Shown: positions 21,546-32,689 of the stretch, piece by piece
How positions within the stretch are numbered: position 1 is the first letter of the stretch
Layout: every line of letters begins with the position of its first letter
Origin: Silurus meridionalis
Taxonomy: Eukaryota; Chordata; Actinopteri; Siluriformes; Siluridae
Assembly: GCF_014805685.1 (NCBI RefSeq)
Contig: NC_060907.1
Location: 4,721,852 to 4,785,851, forward strand
Length of the DNA stretch: 64,000 nucleotides
Direction: 5' to 3'
Notes under the pieces: generated by a model
The model's database searches: none
Seen by the model: only the letters and a program-made list of their open reading frames with translations
Told to the model about the DNA's origin: nothing
Translations under genes and position numbers: made by a program

Positions 21546-22260
21546 TGTGGGTGTGTATGTGAGTAAGTGAATGTTTCTGTGAGACAGTGTGTGAGGGTGT
21601 GTGTGTACTGTACTTGAGTGAGTGTCTCTGTGTGGGTGTGTGTCTATATGTGTGTGTGTGTCAGTGTATGTTTGTGTCAGTGTGTGAGTCAGCGTGTGTG
21701 AGTGTGTATGTGTTAGTCAGTGTATGTGTGTCAGTGTGTGAGTCAGCGTGTGTGTGTGTATGTGTTAGTCAGTGTATGTGTGCGAGTGTGTGTCAGTGTG
21801 TGTGATTCAGCGTGTGTGTGTATGTGTGTGGCGAGTCAGTGTATGTGTGTGTGTGTGTGAGTCAGTGTATGTGTGTTTGTCTGTGTGTGAGTCAGCGTGT
21901 GAGTGTATGTCTGTGTGTGAGATAGTGTGTGTGAGTGTATTTGTCAGTGTGTGAGTCAGTGTGTGTACGAGTCAGCCAAACCTAAGTGTTCAGAGGCAAG
22001 GCATTCTGGATCTCTCTGAGATCGGATATTAACCTCATGAAGGATTCGAAGATGCACAGAGTAAGTCAGTGTGTGAGTCAGCATGTGGGAGTGTGTGTGT
22101 GTGTGTGTGAGAGAGTCAGTGTGTGTTTCAGTGTGTGAGTGTGTCAATGTGTATTTGTGTGTCTGTGTGTGTGCGTGTGTGTGTGTATGTTAGTGTTTGT
22201 GTGAGTCAGTGTGTCTATGGATGTCAGTGTGTGTGAGTGTGTGTGTCAGCTTGTGAGTCA
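21546..22260. repeat. TG-rich tandem array, block 10 (end of left array)
   Basis: TGTGAGTCAG words dominate. A short non-repetitive piece lies at about 21,975-22,062. The array stops abruptly near 22,260. Confidence 0.88.
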
Positions 22261-23560
22261 GCGTCTATTAAACACATTACATTAAACTGCTGATCAGGAA
22301 TAATTTAATTTATAATCAGTGCTTTTGGCGTGAGAGATCTAATATTCAGCAGTCCTATCTGTATATCAGAGCTGCTGCTGTGCATTCAGTCTTATAAAAT
22401 TTAATGTTAATCAACTTACCTAATCAGTAACAACAACTATAAAATAGTTAGTTTTCCCCCAATACCAGGATTGTCTTCTCCTGAGGTACAGTTCAGAAGC
22501 AGGATATGTTTTATTTAAATTACCAACAGGATTATTTTGATCAGACAAACAGGCTATTCGTATTTACATTGCTGCAGCACCCTGTGGTTTGAGTAAAAAT
22601 AAAAATATCAAGAGGTCTTACTAAACAGCCTACAGTTTTTTACTAAAATAAAAAATAACAGTTAGTGAAACCTTACACTCAAGGAGAAAAACATCAACCC
22701 AGATATTTACAACATTAAGCGCATTCTTAGCCTCACACTTTTAACAAATCAATAAACACATTGCTCTACATTAGACACAGAAATCAAAAATAATGTCTCG
22801 CTATTTCAATGCACTGCTTTCTGAAACACCACCATTATAAACAAATTGATCAAACATGCGGTCAGTTGTGCAGATACAAAGGTTATGCCACCCTTAGTCA
22901 CAATCTGAAGGCCGAGGTTCTTTTACTGATGTTTATTGCACTTGACATCAACACCGACATCAAACACCGACATCAACACCGTAGAACTGAATAAAAGAAT
23001 AAATATACAAAATACATTCTGTTACAAAGAAAGACAACAATAAATTTGGACATAAAAAAGAAAATAAACTTACATACCACTTTGCCTGCTTGCAGACTAA
23101 GAGTGTTAACTTCTTACAAAAACTTATATTTTAATTGAACACATCTTCTTTACAATAAGCATTGCAGCTTTCAATGCTCATGCGGTGAACAGGAAGTGAC
23201 CTGTACCACCCAGTATGATGGGATACGTATTGATATAACCAACACAAAAAATATGACATAAATCTTGAAAAATCTAAAACTTTAGTCTACCAGTCAAATA
23301 TACATATTATAAAAAAATGTTGAATTATAAAAAATAAACAAGTTAAACTAACAAAAAATAACCGAAATAAATTAACACTTAATTGTGAAAGTGCCACCTT
23401 ATGGACATGTCATAGTACAAAAGGAATGTTTATGACTGCAGATACAAAGGTGCTTAAGTGTAAACTTAACAATCAGGTGTAAGCACTAAAAAAGGCAACA
23501 AAAGGACGTGGACAAAGACAATTAATACCAAATTTGTCAGATGCTCCATTTTGAAAATCA
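22261..23560. other. AT-rich intergenic DNA, nothing recognised
   Basis: About 1.3 kb with low GC, many short A and T runs and no reading frame of interest. A short tandem of ACATCAACACCG-like words lies at 22,945-22,985. I see no gene, RNA or mobile-element ends. Confidence 0.6.
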
Positions 23561-23566
23561 TCAGAA

Positions 23567-24345
23567 ATGTCTCTGGGTCTCTGCGTAACCCTAGTTCCCA
23601 GAGGAAACGAGACACTGCGTCAAAACGCTATGGGAATGACCCTGCGTGACCGCGATCTGAACCACATTTGTAATCTGACCAATAGGCATTTAGGACGTGA
23701 CGTCATCAGTGGGCGATGTCGCGTAAACAGGAAGCTACAAATGGCTGCAAGATGGACAAGACGCTATCTCCTGCAAGAGAAGGTAAGGGATGCAGGGAGT
23801 GTGGCACAAAGACGCACCATCTCGTTTCCTCAGGAAAATAGGGTTACGGTCGTAACCTAGAGACATTCCCCTTCGGGAACTCGAGCTGCGTTGAAACGTT
23901 ATGGGAACCAGTGTCCAATCACGCCACACTAACCAGACCCTGCCTAGAGAGTGAGGGTCTCGGCACCAGCACGCAGAACAGAGCAGCCTGGGGTGGCTCT
24001 GAGGTCAAGCAGCGTCACAGATGTCTTGGAGTGACACTCCAGCGGACCAGGCTGTAGAGGCCGCCACACTCCGGGTGGAGTGAGCTCGGACCCCAAACGG
24101 AGCCGAAGGCACCTTAGCAGATCCCTGATCTTCTTCAGGGAGGAAATCGCCAAGAGGAAGGTGGTCTTAATAGACAGAAACCTAAGGGCCACATCGGCTA
24201 ATGGCTCGAAGGGGGGCTCAGATAGAGCCACCAGCACAACTGCCAGATCCCAGACAGGCACTCTGGGTCGCATCCTGGGCCTCAGCCTCCGGGTGCTGCG
24301 GAGGAAACGTGTCACCAGTGGGTGCCTACCCAGCGACTGCCCTGC
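23567..24345 (-). mobile_element. DIRS-type retrotransposon fragment
   Basis: Coding sequence for a DIRS tyrosine recombinase (see next entry) is followed on the minus strand by terminal-repeat-like DNA at 23,567-23,900. That DNA contains GTAACCCTAGTTCCCAGAGG and an oppositely oriented related word near 23,830-23,885 (GGGTTACGGTCGTAACC). DIRS elements end in inverted repeats of this kind and insert by recombination. Only the 3' end is present. Confidence 0.65.
23944..24345 (-). pseudogene. DIRS tyrosine recombinase fragment
   Basis: About 130 residues with TRFLRSTRRLRPRM, PVWDLAVVLVAL, EPPFEPLADV and LSIKTTFLLAISSLKKIRDL. This is the N-terminal part of the DIRS recombinase before the catalytic Arg-His-Arg-Tyr residues, which are not included. 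The frame continues upstream into an L2 tail (24,357-24,453), so the start seen there is artificial. Family assignment is from recalled DIRS sequence pattern. Confidence 0.65.
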
Positions 24346-24356
24346 AGGCGGGGTGC

Positions 24357-24498
24357 CATATGGTTCCTCTAAAGGTTTCTTCCTCATTACATCTAAGGGA
24401 GTTTTTCCTTGCCACAGTCTCTGTTTGATTTCTGTAAAGCTGCTTTGAGACAATGTCTGTTGTGAAAAGCTCTATAGAAATTAACTTGACTTGACAAT
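24357..24498 (+). mobile_element. L2-type LINE 3' tail
   Basis: GGTTTCTTCCTCATTACATC through AGCTGCTTTGAGACAATG to ATTAACTTGACTTGAC. Only the terminal 140 bp of L2, on the plus strand. Confidence 0.85.
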
Positions 24499-25300
24499 CT
24501 AGGTCTGATTCCCATTCCAGATCTAGATACAGGACAAGATCCACAACCAGATCTAGGTCCAGGTACAAGTCACAGTCCCCATATTACAGGACAAAAAAAG
24601 GCATCAAAGCTTTCTGAGGGCAGTGCACAAAAGGTTAAGAATCCTGTATCCGCCACTGCTCAAGCTGTAGAACCCAAAGCGCCTCCATCTAGTAAAAGTG
24701 TCCCAGTGCTTCCTTTGCATAACAGCCCACCACCTTCTCGATGGAAACTAGGACAAAAGCCTTGGAAACCACCTTATGCTCCCATCCAGGAGATAAAAGC
24801 AAAGAAAGGCTTGTGCTCCGATATGTCGAACTTCAGTCATGCCACTGGAAACAACGTCAAATGTTCAGGGCGAATTTAAGGAATCCACGACTCATTAGGG
24901 CCTCAGCAGTATCAGCCAGTACAGTGGAAAAAACAAGCGACCTGAAGACCCCTGAAAGGGTTCATCCAGGAGCCGATTTTCCAGACATTCATGAAGCAGT
25001 AGTCGCTCTAGTTATCAGTCCATGTCACCTGGTCAGTACAGCAGGTCTTCCTTGGCTACTTCCTCTAGCAGGTAGGACTCTTATTATTCATATAGAAGAA
25101 AATCTTTAGAAAGAAAAGAGAAACATCGTAGTGCTCCCCGAAGGGACCATAAGAGGACCAAGAATGTGAAATGTAGCCCTGTCAAAGAAGATGCATCTGC
25201 CTCCCATTCAGATAATGAAACTGATTCCACACACGGAGAACTAACATGAGCACCTGCATACACAAGATGGCTGCTGCAGTGTTTTTCTGAACTGTGCAAG
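24499..25300 (+). pseudogene. decayed SR-rich retrocopy, possibly NKTR-like
   Basis: An intronless stretch with coding character broken by stops and frame changes. The first part reads RYRTRSTTRSRSRYKSQSP, then SPPPSRWKLGQKPWKPPYAP and IQEIKAKKG. The last is a motif I associate with the cyclophilin NKTR. Later a Lys/Arg-rich and acidic Ser-rich tail (ASASHSDNETDSTHGEL) precedes a stop near 25,248. No splice sites fit, so a processed pseudogene is the simplest reading. Identity rests on one remembered motif and could be another SR-rich nuclear protein. Confidence 0.45.
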
Positions 25301-25477
25301 GTTTTCAATCCAGCAATAATCCAAAGAATCCTTTCAAAAACGAAAATTTTTTAAAAGAGAGTGTAAAGAAGAGATAAATCAACCTTTATTTGCAAAATTG
25401 TGGACTTCAATCATCTTTTGTGGAAGAATTTTGGCTGTAGGTGAGCTTTGGGCCTAATAGGCCTTGATGACTAAGCC

Positions 25478-26260
25478 ATGCCACCTAAAGCAACAAACAA
25501 CAATACTGAGCAATATGCCACCATGGCTCAAGTATGTGAATTGTTGGAACAGCAAAAAGACCTCTACAGAACCTTGCTTGATCAACAAGAAAAAAGCTTC
25601 AAAACCTGTGTTCAAATCATAGTTGATTCTTCAAACAGGAGAATTGATGACTTGTCAAAGCAGGTTTATGATTTTAAGGTGAGTCTAGAAATGAGTCAAA
25701 AAGAACTTGATGATCTTAAAATCAATTGTAAAACTTGGTCTACAAATCGTAAGGAAACCAGGAAGGATCTGGATACAATTGTTAAAAGTTTGATCATAAC
25801 TTCAGATAAAACAGAACATTTGGATGGTCAGTCAAGATGCCATAATATTGTTATAGATGGCTTGAAAGAATCTGCAAGAGAAAAGGTGTCTGAATCAGAA
25901 AAAAAAGGGAGAAAAGTTTTTAGCGAAAATCTACAGTTGGATCAGCGGAAAATAGAGCTGGAATGGGCTCATAGAGTTGGGAATCAAAGGACATTGTCAG
26001 AGAAACCCCAACCCATTGTTGTTAGATTCTTGTGGCTGAAGGATAAACCTGCAGTTTTGGATAAAGCTAATTACTTAAAGGGCACAGGCATCTTCATAAA
26101 TGAAGAATTTTTTGAAACCATTCAACAAAGAAGGAGAGAACTATTTCCAGCAATGAAGGCAGCCCGTGAGAGAGGTGACATTGCATATCTGAGATATGAC
26201 AAACTTATTATTCACCCACCTTTCCAAAATCAACCAACACAAAGAAAGCCAAACGCTTAG
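25478..26260 (+). CDS. LINE ORF1 protein (L1-ORF1-like RNA-binding protein)
   Basis: 260 residues starting at ATG 25,478. Residues 1-110 are charged and helical, with a probable coiled coil (LEQQKDLYRTLLDQQEKSF, LSKQVYDFKVSLEMSQ). The middle and end carry the Transposase_22-type pattern: LDGQSRCHNIVIDGL, ELEWAHRVG, PIVVRFLWLKDK, GIFINEEF, AARERGDIAYLRYDKLIIH. Such proteins bind LINE RNA as trimers. The frame is open throughout, unlike the broken ORF2 downstream (26,541-27,400). It starts about 175 bp after the retrocopy ends; the 5' UTR boundary is not visible. Confidence 0.75.
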   Translation: MPPKATNNNTEQYATMAQVCELLEQQKDLYRTLLDQQEKSFKTCVQIIVDSSNRRIDDLSKQVYDFKVSLEMSQKELDDLKINCKTWSTNRKETRKDLDTIVKSLIITSDKTEHLDGQSRCHNIVIDGLKESAREKVSESEKKGRKVFSENLQLDQRKIELEWAHRVGNQRTLSEKPQPIVVRFLWLKDKPAVLDKANYLKGTGIFINEEFFETIQQRRRELFPAMKAARERGDIAYLRYDKLIIHPPFQNQPTQRKPNA

Positions 26261-26540
26261 AGTTTGGTTTATTAGTTTTGAATACACAACCATTTATAGT
26301 ATTTTTTTTTACCAGCAATAACATCTGTTTATTCTTTAAAATCACTATTGATTCTAACAAATTTGATTTTGAAGCTGAGACCTTTAAACCTTTAGATTTT
26401 TCAATATTTGAATCTTATAATGTTAATGTTGATCCAGATTTAAACATTTTTTCATTGACTTTTTGTAATTTTTACACTGAACCTAAGTTTAATGATTCAT
26501 GTAGATCTTTGCCTGCTAATATTTTTTCTAATTTTATTTG

Positions 26541-27403
26541 AATATAAGAAGTTTATCTAGGAATTATGATAAGTTTATTCACTATTTATTTTAGTTTAAA
26601 CTACAAGTTTTCTGTTATTGCTTTATCTGAAACATGGCTTACAAAGAATTTTAAAGATATTTTTTAATTGTCTAATTATAATTCTGTTCATTGTGTTCGA
26701 GAGAATAGATCAGGAGGTGGTGTTTCTTTGTTTATTTACGAAGAATATGAATTTAAAATTATGGATGATTTCACCTTAAAATCAGATAGAAATGAAGTGG
26801 AATCTTTATTTGTCGAGCTTTCTACTGGTCCTGGAGGAAAGAACATTATTGTTGGGGTTATTTACCGACCACCTGATTCCAGTGTTCAGGATTTTAATGA
26901 AAGTTTGGCTAATATTGAGCATAAATACTGTTATATTTGAGGAGATTTTAACATAAATTAAACAAATTTGATACACCTACTGATTTTCTTAATATTCTTT
27001 ATTCTAGTTATCATTTTCCTCTTATTCATAAACCTACAAGATTTACGGAAAAATCAGTAACATTGATAATATCTTAACAAATTCTCTAAGTGAAGGAATT
27101 AAATCTGGTGTTTTATATTCAGACTTGTCTGATAATTTTCCCATATTTTAAATTAGAATTAATAGAGTTAAACTTTTAAAAGATATACAGCAAAAGAAAA
27201 TCTTGAATAATGTAAATATTTCTAAATTTAAGGATTTGATTGCTAGTATTTCCTTGGATGATCTGTATGAGGAACACGATGCTGAAAGAGCATATCAACA
27301 ATTTATGACTATCATTAGCTCTAGTTTTAATAAATGTTTTCCAATTAGTAGCTCTGTAAAGAAAATCAATCAGGACTTTAATAAGCCTTGGTATGAAAAA
27401 GGG
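26541..27403 (+). pseudogene. LINE ORF2 fragment, apurinic endonuclease region
   Basis: Broken pieces of a jockey-superfamily ORF2 endonuclease: ALSETWLTKN near 26,612-26,650, then NRSGGGVSLFIYEEYEF and NIIVGVIYRPPDSSVQDF at 26,700-26,890, and FGDFN-like remains near 26,940. The SGGGV and YRPP motifs are conserved endonuclease landmarks. Later pieces (27,203-27,400) end with NKPWYEKG before an (AT)n run. RT is missing. Very high A+T and several stops show decay. Confidence 0.65.
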
Positions 27404-27404
27404 G

Positions 27405-27432
<28 letters not shown>
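27404..27432. repeat. (AT)n microsatellite
   Basis: About 29 bp of alternating TA directly after the truncated LINE. Confidence 0.9.
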
Positions 27433-27437
<5 letters not shown>

Positions 27438-27525
27438 TGTATTTATTTATTTTATTTAGATTTATATCTAATAATTGTAACTTTTCCCTTTTTTTTTTTT
27501 TACTTGTTTTGTGTTTTTATTTCAG

Positions 27526-27546
27526 CTGCAGTGTGGATTGGAGGAG
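27526..27546 (+). other. isolated candidate microexon (21 nt)
   Basis: A T-rich tract and TTTTTATTTCAG precede exactly 21 nt, followed by the donor GGTAAAAC and CA-rich sequence. The upstream 70 bp retain the array pattern (ATCTAATAATTGTAACTTTTC). It reads AVWIGG in the shared phase. It lies far from both arrays and is strongly diverged from them. Confidence 0.35.
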
Positions 27547-27600
27547 GTAAAACACACACTCAATCTCACTCACACACACAAACGCTACAGAAATTGAATT

Positions 27601-28305
27601 GTTACCTTGGCTGTGCCGTGGTTTGAACCCACAACCTCATGGGTAACTGCTGATCAGCAAAACCAATGCCTTACCCACTGAGCTATCCTATCCTGTCTTT
27701 GCAAGCAGTCAATAAGCCTAATGAGCCAACATGGCTTCTTTTCCATACTTCAACACCATGTAACTCATTTTAAAAGAAGGCCAAACAAGTCTTTCAAAAA
27801 GACAAAAAAAATAAAGCAATCTTTTAAACAGGTCTTTTTAATTATCAAATAGATTTACAGTTTAATATCACAAAGTAGATAAACTATTAGATTTAAAAAA
27901 AGAAATTAATTGTTACCTTGGCTGTGGCAGGGTTTGAACCCACAACCTTGTGGGGACCTGCTGATCGACAAACCAATGCCTTAACCTATTGAGATATCCT
28001 CTCCCGTTTGTGCCTGCAGTCCAACATGGCTTCTTTTCCATACTTCAATACCATGTAACGCATATTAAAAGAAGGCCAAACAAGTATTTCAAAAAAGATT
28101 TATATTAGATTAGATTTAGATTAGATTTATATAAAAAAAAATAGATTTCTTTCATTGGCTGTGCCAGGGTTTGAACCAACAATCTCATGGGTAACTGCTG
28201 ATCGGTAAACCAATGCCTTACCCAATGAGCTATCCTATCCTGATTTTGAATAAATAAATAAGTAAACAAACAAATAAAAAAAATACAAACTACTGACCAA
28301 AATAA
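27601..28305 (-). repeat. tRNA-derived SINE, three tandem copies
   Basis: Minus-strand tRNA-like heads lie at about 27,608-27,690, 27,911-28,002 and 28,152-28,241. Each has an A box (TAGCTCAGTGGGTAAGG or variant) and a B box (GGTTCAAACC or variant). The body (CCAACATGGCTTCTTTTCC on plus) and an AAAAGAAGGCCAAACAAG word repeat with about 290-bp spacing. These are not functional tRNA genes, because the acceptor stems do not pair. Confidence 0.75.
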
Positions 28306-28356
28306 TGTACACACATTTATGGCACTCGTTTTATGTTGGCAAAATGTTTCTTAATA

Positions 28357-29205
28357 GGCCAAAAGTTTTTGGACACTTGACTGTAAGATTGCCGTGTGGT
28401 ACTTTTGGAACATCCCGTTCATTTACATTTACGACATCTAAAAGAAGCCCTTATACAAAGTGACATACGATTTATAGAACATTTTATAAAATACATAAAA
28501 ACAAACACTAGTGCAGGTTTTCAAAGGCTATTAAGGATTTATTCTCAATATGGATTAGATTAGATTATGATTTTTAGATATTAAATACATGCAAAGAAGA
28601 AGAAGATCAAGATCAACAGGAGTAATTAGAACATTTCATGACTTCATTGTCCTTCTAGTCTATTATATAATAATATATGGTGCATTATATGTCTGATGAT
28701 AGAGACATCTACAGACAGTGTCATGTGATGTATGCACAAGCAAATATGTTAATTTGAAAAATTTGATATGTGCTCAAGACCTGTGAAGACTGTACTTTCT
28801 AGAGCATACTGTACCCCTATGTATACTGACCATCTATAGAACAGAGAAAAGTCTAGATTTAGTCTTCCACATTGATCCCCATTTGCTCTTATAATAATCT
28901 ACAAAGTCTTCTGGGAAGATGTTTCACTAGATTATGGAGATTTGTGGAGATACCCTCAAAGGTTGAGGGTCAGAGCTTTATAGCAGGAAGATCTTCCACT
29001 CCAACCCATGTAAAGCATATCTCCATGTAACTGTGCACAGGAGCATTGCTATTCTGGAACAGGTTTGGATCATGTAGTAAAGTTAAATAAAGGGAAAATC
29101 TTTGTTTAAAATGTCCTGTACAGCCTCCAGTTTATGTTTGGTGAAGAATTACGCATGTGTGGGGTGAAAACACAGTAGGTGTCCGAATACTTTTGACCAT
29201 AGTGG
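28357..29205 (-). mobile_element. Tc1/mariner-type element, non-autonomous
   Basis: The left end reads GGCCAAAAGTTTTTGGACAC and the right end GGTGTCCGAATACTTTTGACC, an imperfect inverted pair. The interior around 28,970-29,070 is the reverse complement of transposase-derived sequence of the same family seen at 29,885-30,275 and 62,100-62,835 (for example ATTCTGGAACAGGTTTGGAT). No open transposase remains. Confidence 0.7.
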
Positions 29206-29289
29206 GTTTGAACGCGTGCACGAATTTATTTTATTTATGCTCAGATTTTTTTTCCGGTCCACCGTATGTGCGCTCACGCGAGATTTAAA

Positions 29290-29361
29290 AAGATCAAAAA
29301 TAAAACATTTTTTTAAAAAGTCACTCGTTTCATGTTCTGATTCCTCTGCCAGACAGAGGAG
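29290..29361 (+). other. possible 5' UTR exon of the small gene
   Basis: A GACAGAGGAG end joins a consensus donor GTAAGAG at 29,362. The upstream boundary is not defined. It would splice to the exon at 29,543. Confidence 0.3.
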
Positions 29362-29542
29362 GTAAGAGATGCCTATAAACTGCCCCGGAGGATGGAAACT
29401 GAGGGTGGAAGATGCATTATGTAGAAGGTAATAAATAAATAATTAATGGAGAGTGCACGGGTACAACAGGACAGCAGTGTCGAATTAGATCCTCTCCATG
29501 AGCTCACCTTTACCTGTTCCCTCGTTCCTTGTGCCTGCGCAG

Positions 29543-29816
29543 CCCAATAATGGCGAGCCCCAAGGACGTGACCAAGAAGAAGAAGTTCCGCGAGCCCAAA
29601 TGGGAGACGTTCTCCAAATGCTACCAGGACTCTGTAAAGTACAGGCTGAGCCTCAGGTTGATGGAGCACACAAACCGGCCGCAGTGGCTCGGACTCCAGC
29701 GGAAGATCCAGTCCTAAGATCAGAGGAGTGGTGGAGTCCTCAAACCCGCAGCCGTCCTCAGAGAGCACCGGGACGCCGAGCAGGACACGGACACCACGGT
29801 GCACAACTCACTACCT
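29543..29816 (+). CDS. candidate small gene, first coding exon (unknown function)
   Basis: A good acceptor (TTGTGCCTGCGCAG) precedes the exon and a donor GTAGGT follows at 29,817. ATG at 29,550 starts MASPKDVTKKKKFREPKWE, a Lys-rich segment, then FSKCYQDSVKYRLSLRL and EHTNRPQW. The exon is 89 codons in one phase and would join the exon at 36,243 in frame, but that frame has a TAA at 29,715-29,717. Between about 29,690 and 29,770 a different frame looks more protein-like (SDSSGRSSPKIRGVVESS), as if two compensating indels occurred. Either the sequence has errors or the gene is broken. I do not recognise the protein. Confidence 0.45.
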
Positions 29817-29884
29817 GTAGGTAGGTACCAGGTACCTCAATCCCAGCTCACCTGGTTTTTCCAATAGTACACTGAAGGGACCAA

Positions 29885-30275
29885 ATTGTGTAGGGACACC
29901 CGACGTTTCCTCCCAAATGTGGTTCTTCTCCAAACATGGAGGTACACCATTATATCGGATGTCTTTATATGCAGTAGCATGAAATTTCCCCTTCGTTTCA
30001 TTGAGGAGACCCAAACCTGTTCTAGAACAATACTCCAGCTCCATGAAAATATGCTTTCTATGCATAATGAGTTGCAGTTCCAACCATATTGGGCTGAATC
30101 TTTGACACTTAGTGCACCCCAGGCCTCCTACATCAGTACCTGACTTTACCTACACCCGTGTGATGGAATGAAATCTCACATAAATCTCCCAAAAATCTAG
30201 TGAAACATCTTCCCAGAGGAATGGGAGTTTATTATAAGAGCATGAAATGTGTGTTCAAAAAAGCTCATGAAAAAC
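29885..30275 (+). mobile_element. mariner-type transposon fragment
   Basis: TGTGGTTCTTCTCCAAACAT, GATGTCTTTATATGCAGTAG and CAAACCTGTTCTAGAACAAT match the transposase region of the common fish mariner-like family, plus strand. Both terminal repeats are missing and frames are broken. Confidence 0.7.
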
Positions 30276-31138
30276 TTGTGTCCATAAAGTTTATTCTGGA
30301 TTCTCTGGCTGAATTTATATTAAAGAAGACATATTAGACGTCCTGTCCTGAACGTAACTGGGTCCAGGTCTTTAAAATAAGCTTTGGGCTCCATTGGGAC
30401 TAAAGAAAAAAGATCCATCCTGCAGTTTTTAAGGTGTCCAGGCATCTGCTCCTCAGTAGAGCCTTGTCCTGGTTTGTGAGAACAGTAGAGGTAATACCTG
30501 GATGCTTGAAGGGGATTTTATTGTATGATATTGTTTATGGTGTAACAGGATGTGTTTTATTCTTCATTGTTTTAGGATGAAGGAAAGAATAAAATTCCTG
30601 ATATTTTCCCCCTTTTTTTGACAAACTGAATGAATTTGGTGTAAAAAATAACCAATAAAATACTTGTTTTCTGATAAACCTCAGAGAACGGGTACCACCA
30701 CATCACAGCTAATAATGGTCCGTCAGAGCTCCTGGTTAGACAGATACACAGAGCTCCTTGGTCCAAACCCATTTTCCCTCAGCGTGAGCCCGACACGGAC
30801 GAGTGCACTGACTCCACTCTGAGAAAATGGTTTTAAGGTTAAGAATTAAGATAAGATAAGATATACCTTCATTCGCAAGCACCGCCCAGTGTCTGAATCG
30901 CTTCTGAGCATTCGAGGTGAAGGATCATTTTATAAAGTTCCAGAGGTACATGTACTGGAAATCACAGTTCTATGGGCCAGACGTTTTTGATTTATTCAGC
31001 TCGACTTGGGTATCTGAGGCGTTCCTATCACCTAATTAGTACAACGTAAAAAAGTTTCACCTGCGGCTGCAGACAGTTCTGTCTAGAGCTTCTCAGGATT
31101 CTGGGTATTGTGGATCAGATGTAGTATTTGTACACAGT
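30276..31138. other. intron-like DNA, nothing recognised
   Basis: Unique sequence with no protein-like frame. A GATAA microsatellite-like stretch lies at 30,848-30,866. Confidence 0.6.
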
Positions 31139-31621
31139 AGGGATGGTACGATTCACAGATTTGCATACTTGTTATACTTTTATTTTTTAGAAAGTAAATA
31201 ATAATTGATACTGTATGTAGACCGATTTCTCCTCGCTAAACTGCTTCTCTCAGCACCACGGCAGCTACGTGAACATGACGTATCACAACACTATGGAGCC
31301 CGAGGCGTGTCCTGAGAGTCACATAGAATACAGACTAACATGGCAGAGGTAGAGCTGTAGGGGGCATGAAAAGGCCATGCGTTAGAAGTCAGAAGGCACT
31401 TAAGTAAATTGATGATTTGCTGACTGTCTGAACCAAAGAAATAAAAGTGAACCATAAGTACCGTATTGAATTGCATAGCATCGTATTTTTTTCCCATTAA
31501 ACCACGTGTTGAATCGTATCATATCGAATCAGTTGCTGCTTCATGTGTATCTTTAATATATCAAATCATTGGCTGTGTATCGAATCGCATCGTCCTCAGT
31601 TTATAGAGATGCACATCTCTA
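31139..31621. mobile_element. possible hAT-like MITE
   Basis: The left end TAGGGATGGTACGAT and the inverse of the right end (TAGAGATGTGCAT) are similar. The interior has several ATCGAATCG/GTATCGAAT words. No target duplication was found, so the call is weak. Confidence 0.3.
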
Positions 31622-31685
31622 ATAGGTACATACAATGCTGCTGCAGATATACACAAGTTTACATAATCAATACTCAAATAGACTA

Positions 31686-31835
31686 CAGAGGAAGTTGTAT
31701 CTCAGTGGTTAAAACATTGGATTTTGGCTCTGAAGGTTGTGAGTTCAAATCCCAGCCAAACCAAGCTGCCACTCCTGGGCCCCTGAGAAAGGCCCTTAAC
31801 TCCATAGCTGCTTAGTTGTACGAATGAGATACATG
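31686..31835 (+). repeat. tRNA-derived SINE
   Basis: An A-box-like TCTCAGTGGTTAAAACATTGG and a B box GTGAGTTCAAATCCCAG come first. Then follows the conserved body CCAAGCTGCCACTCCTGGG with CCCTGAGAAAGGCCCTTAAC and an ACGAATGAGAT end. This is the layout of a widespread teleost SINE. Confidence 0.8.
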
Positions 31836-31837
31836 TA

Positions 31838-32506
31838 CCGTAATTTCCGGACTATTAAGCGCACCCAAATATAAGCCGCAACCACTGAATTTTACAAAGG
31901 TTTTTATTTTGAACATAAATTAGCCATACCTGTCTATAAGCCACAGGTCTCTACATTAAAATAATAAACTTTACACAAGCTTTAACAGTGTCTGTATATC
32001 TAAACAGTAGCCTACCAAGAAAGTCATTGTTCACTGTCTTCCTCCTTCCTTTCACAATAATTTCTCTCAAGAGTTTATCTTTTGGCATCTTTTCATATGT
32101 TTAAAAAAATCACCACCGGTGGAAGCTTTTCTCCCGATGCCGTGCAGCTCAGAACACAGGTGAAGTGCGTTTTTTCATGCCCAGCATGACGAATGATTCG
32201 CCTTCCCTGTTGACAGTCCAAGTGAGCGGCAGGTCAAACGTCAGGGGAACCTCATCCATATTTATGATGTGGTGTGGGCCGATTCAGTGAGAGCGCACCC
32301 GATTTGATATAAAGAATTTCATTGGTTCACATGAACCCGTTCGGCAATTTCATTGGTCTAATGTTATGGGGCTCAGTTTTTTGGCTTGAAGCTTGTGAAA
32401 CTGGGAAAAACCCAGGGAAAAATTCATAAAATAGCCGCTTCGTTGTTTAAGCCGCGGGGTTCAAAGTGTGGGAAAAAAGTAGCGGCTTGTAGTCCGGAAA
32501 ATACGG
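31838..32506 (-). mobile_element. pogo/Tigger-type DNA transposon remnant
   Basis: Terminal inverted repeats CCGTAATTTCCGGACTA and TAGTCCGGAAAATACGG bound 669 bp, with TA on both sides (31,836-31,837 and 32,507-32,508). Read on the minus strand, the interior contains a piece of DDE transposase (NMDEVPLTFDLPLTW) and PKDKLLREIIVKGRRK, the same gene segment seen at 63,735-64,000. The transposase is truncated at its N-terminus and broken. Confidence 0.8.
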
Positions 32507-32689
32507 TAAGTCGTAAACTTTAGTCATTTCCAGTGGAAAAACATGTTATGTATATTATTTTGTGTAATGATTAAAAACATTTGCAGAGCAAAAACAGAAA
32601 AGAAAAACAGTCAATTGAAGCAAAGATGTCATGTATATAGAGGTTCTAAAATCTAAGAGGTAATATAATAATAAACCAGGAAATATAAT

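Noticed and set aside
22809..22994. Possible small protein in the AT-rich block
   Set aside because: Short, no motif and overlapping an ACATCAACACCG tandem word.
27608..28241. Three tRNA genes on the minus strand
   Set aside because: A and B boxes are present but the acceptor stems do not pair and the sequence continues into a shared SINE body.
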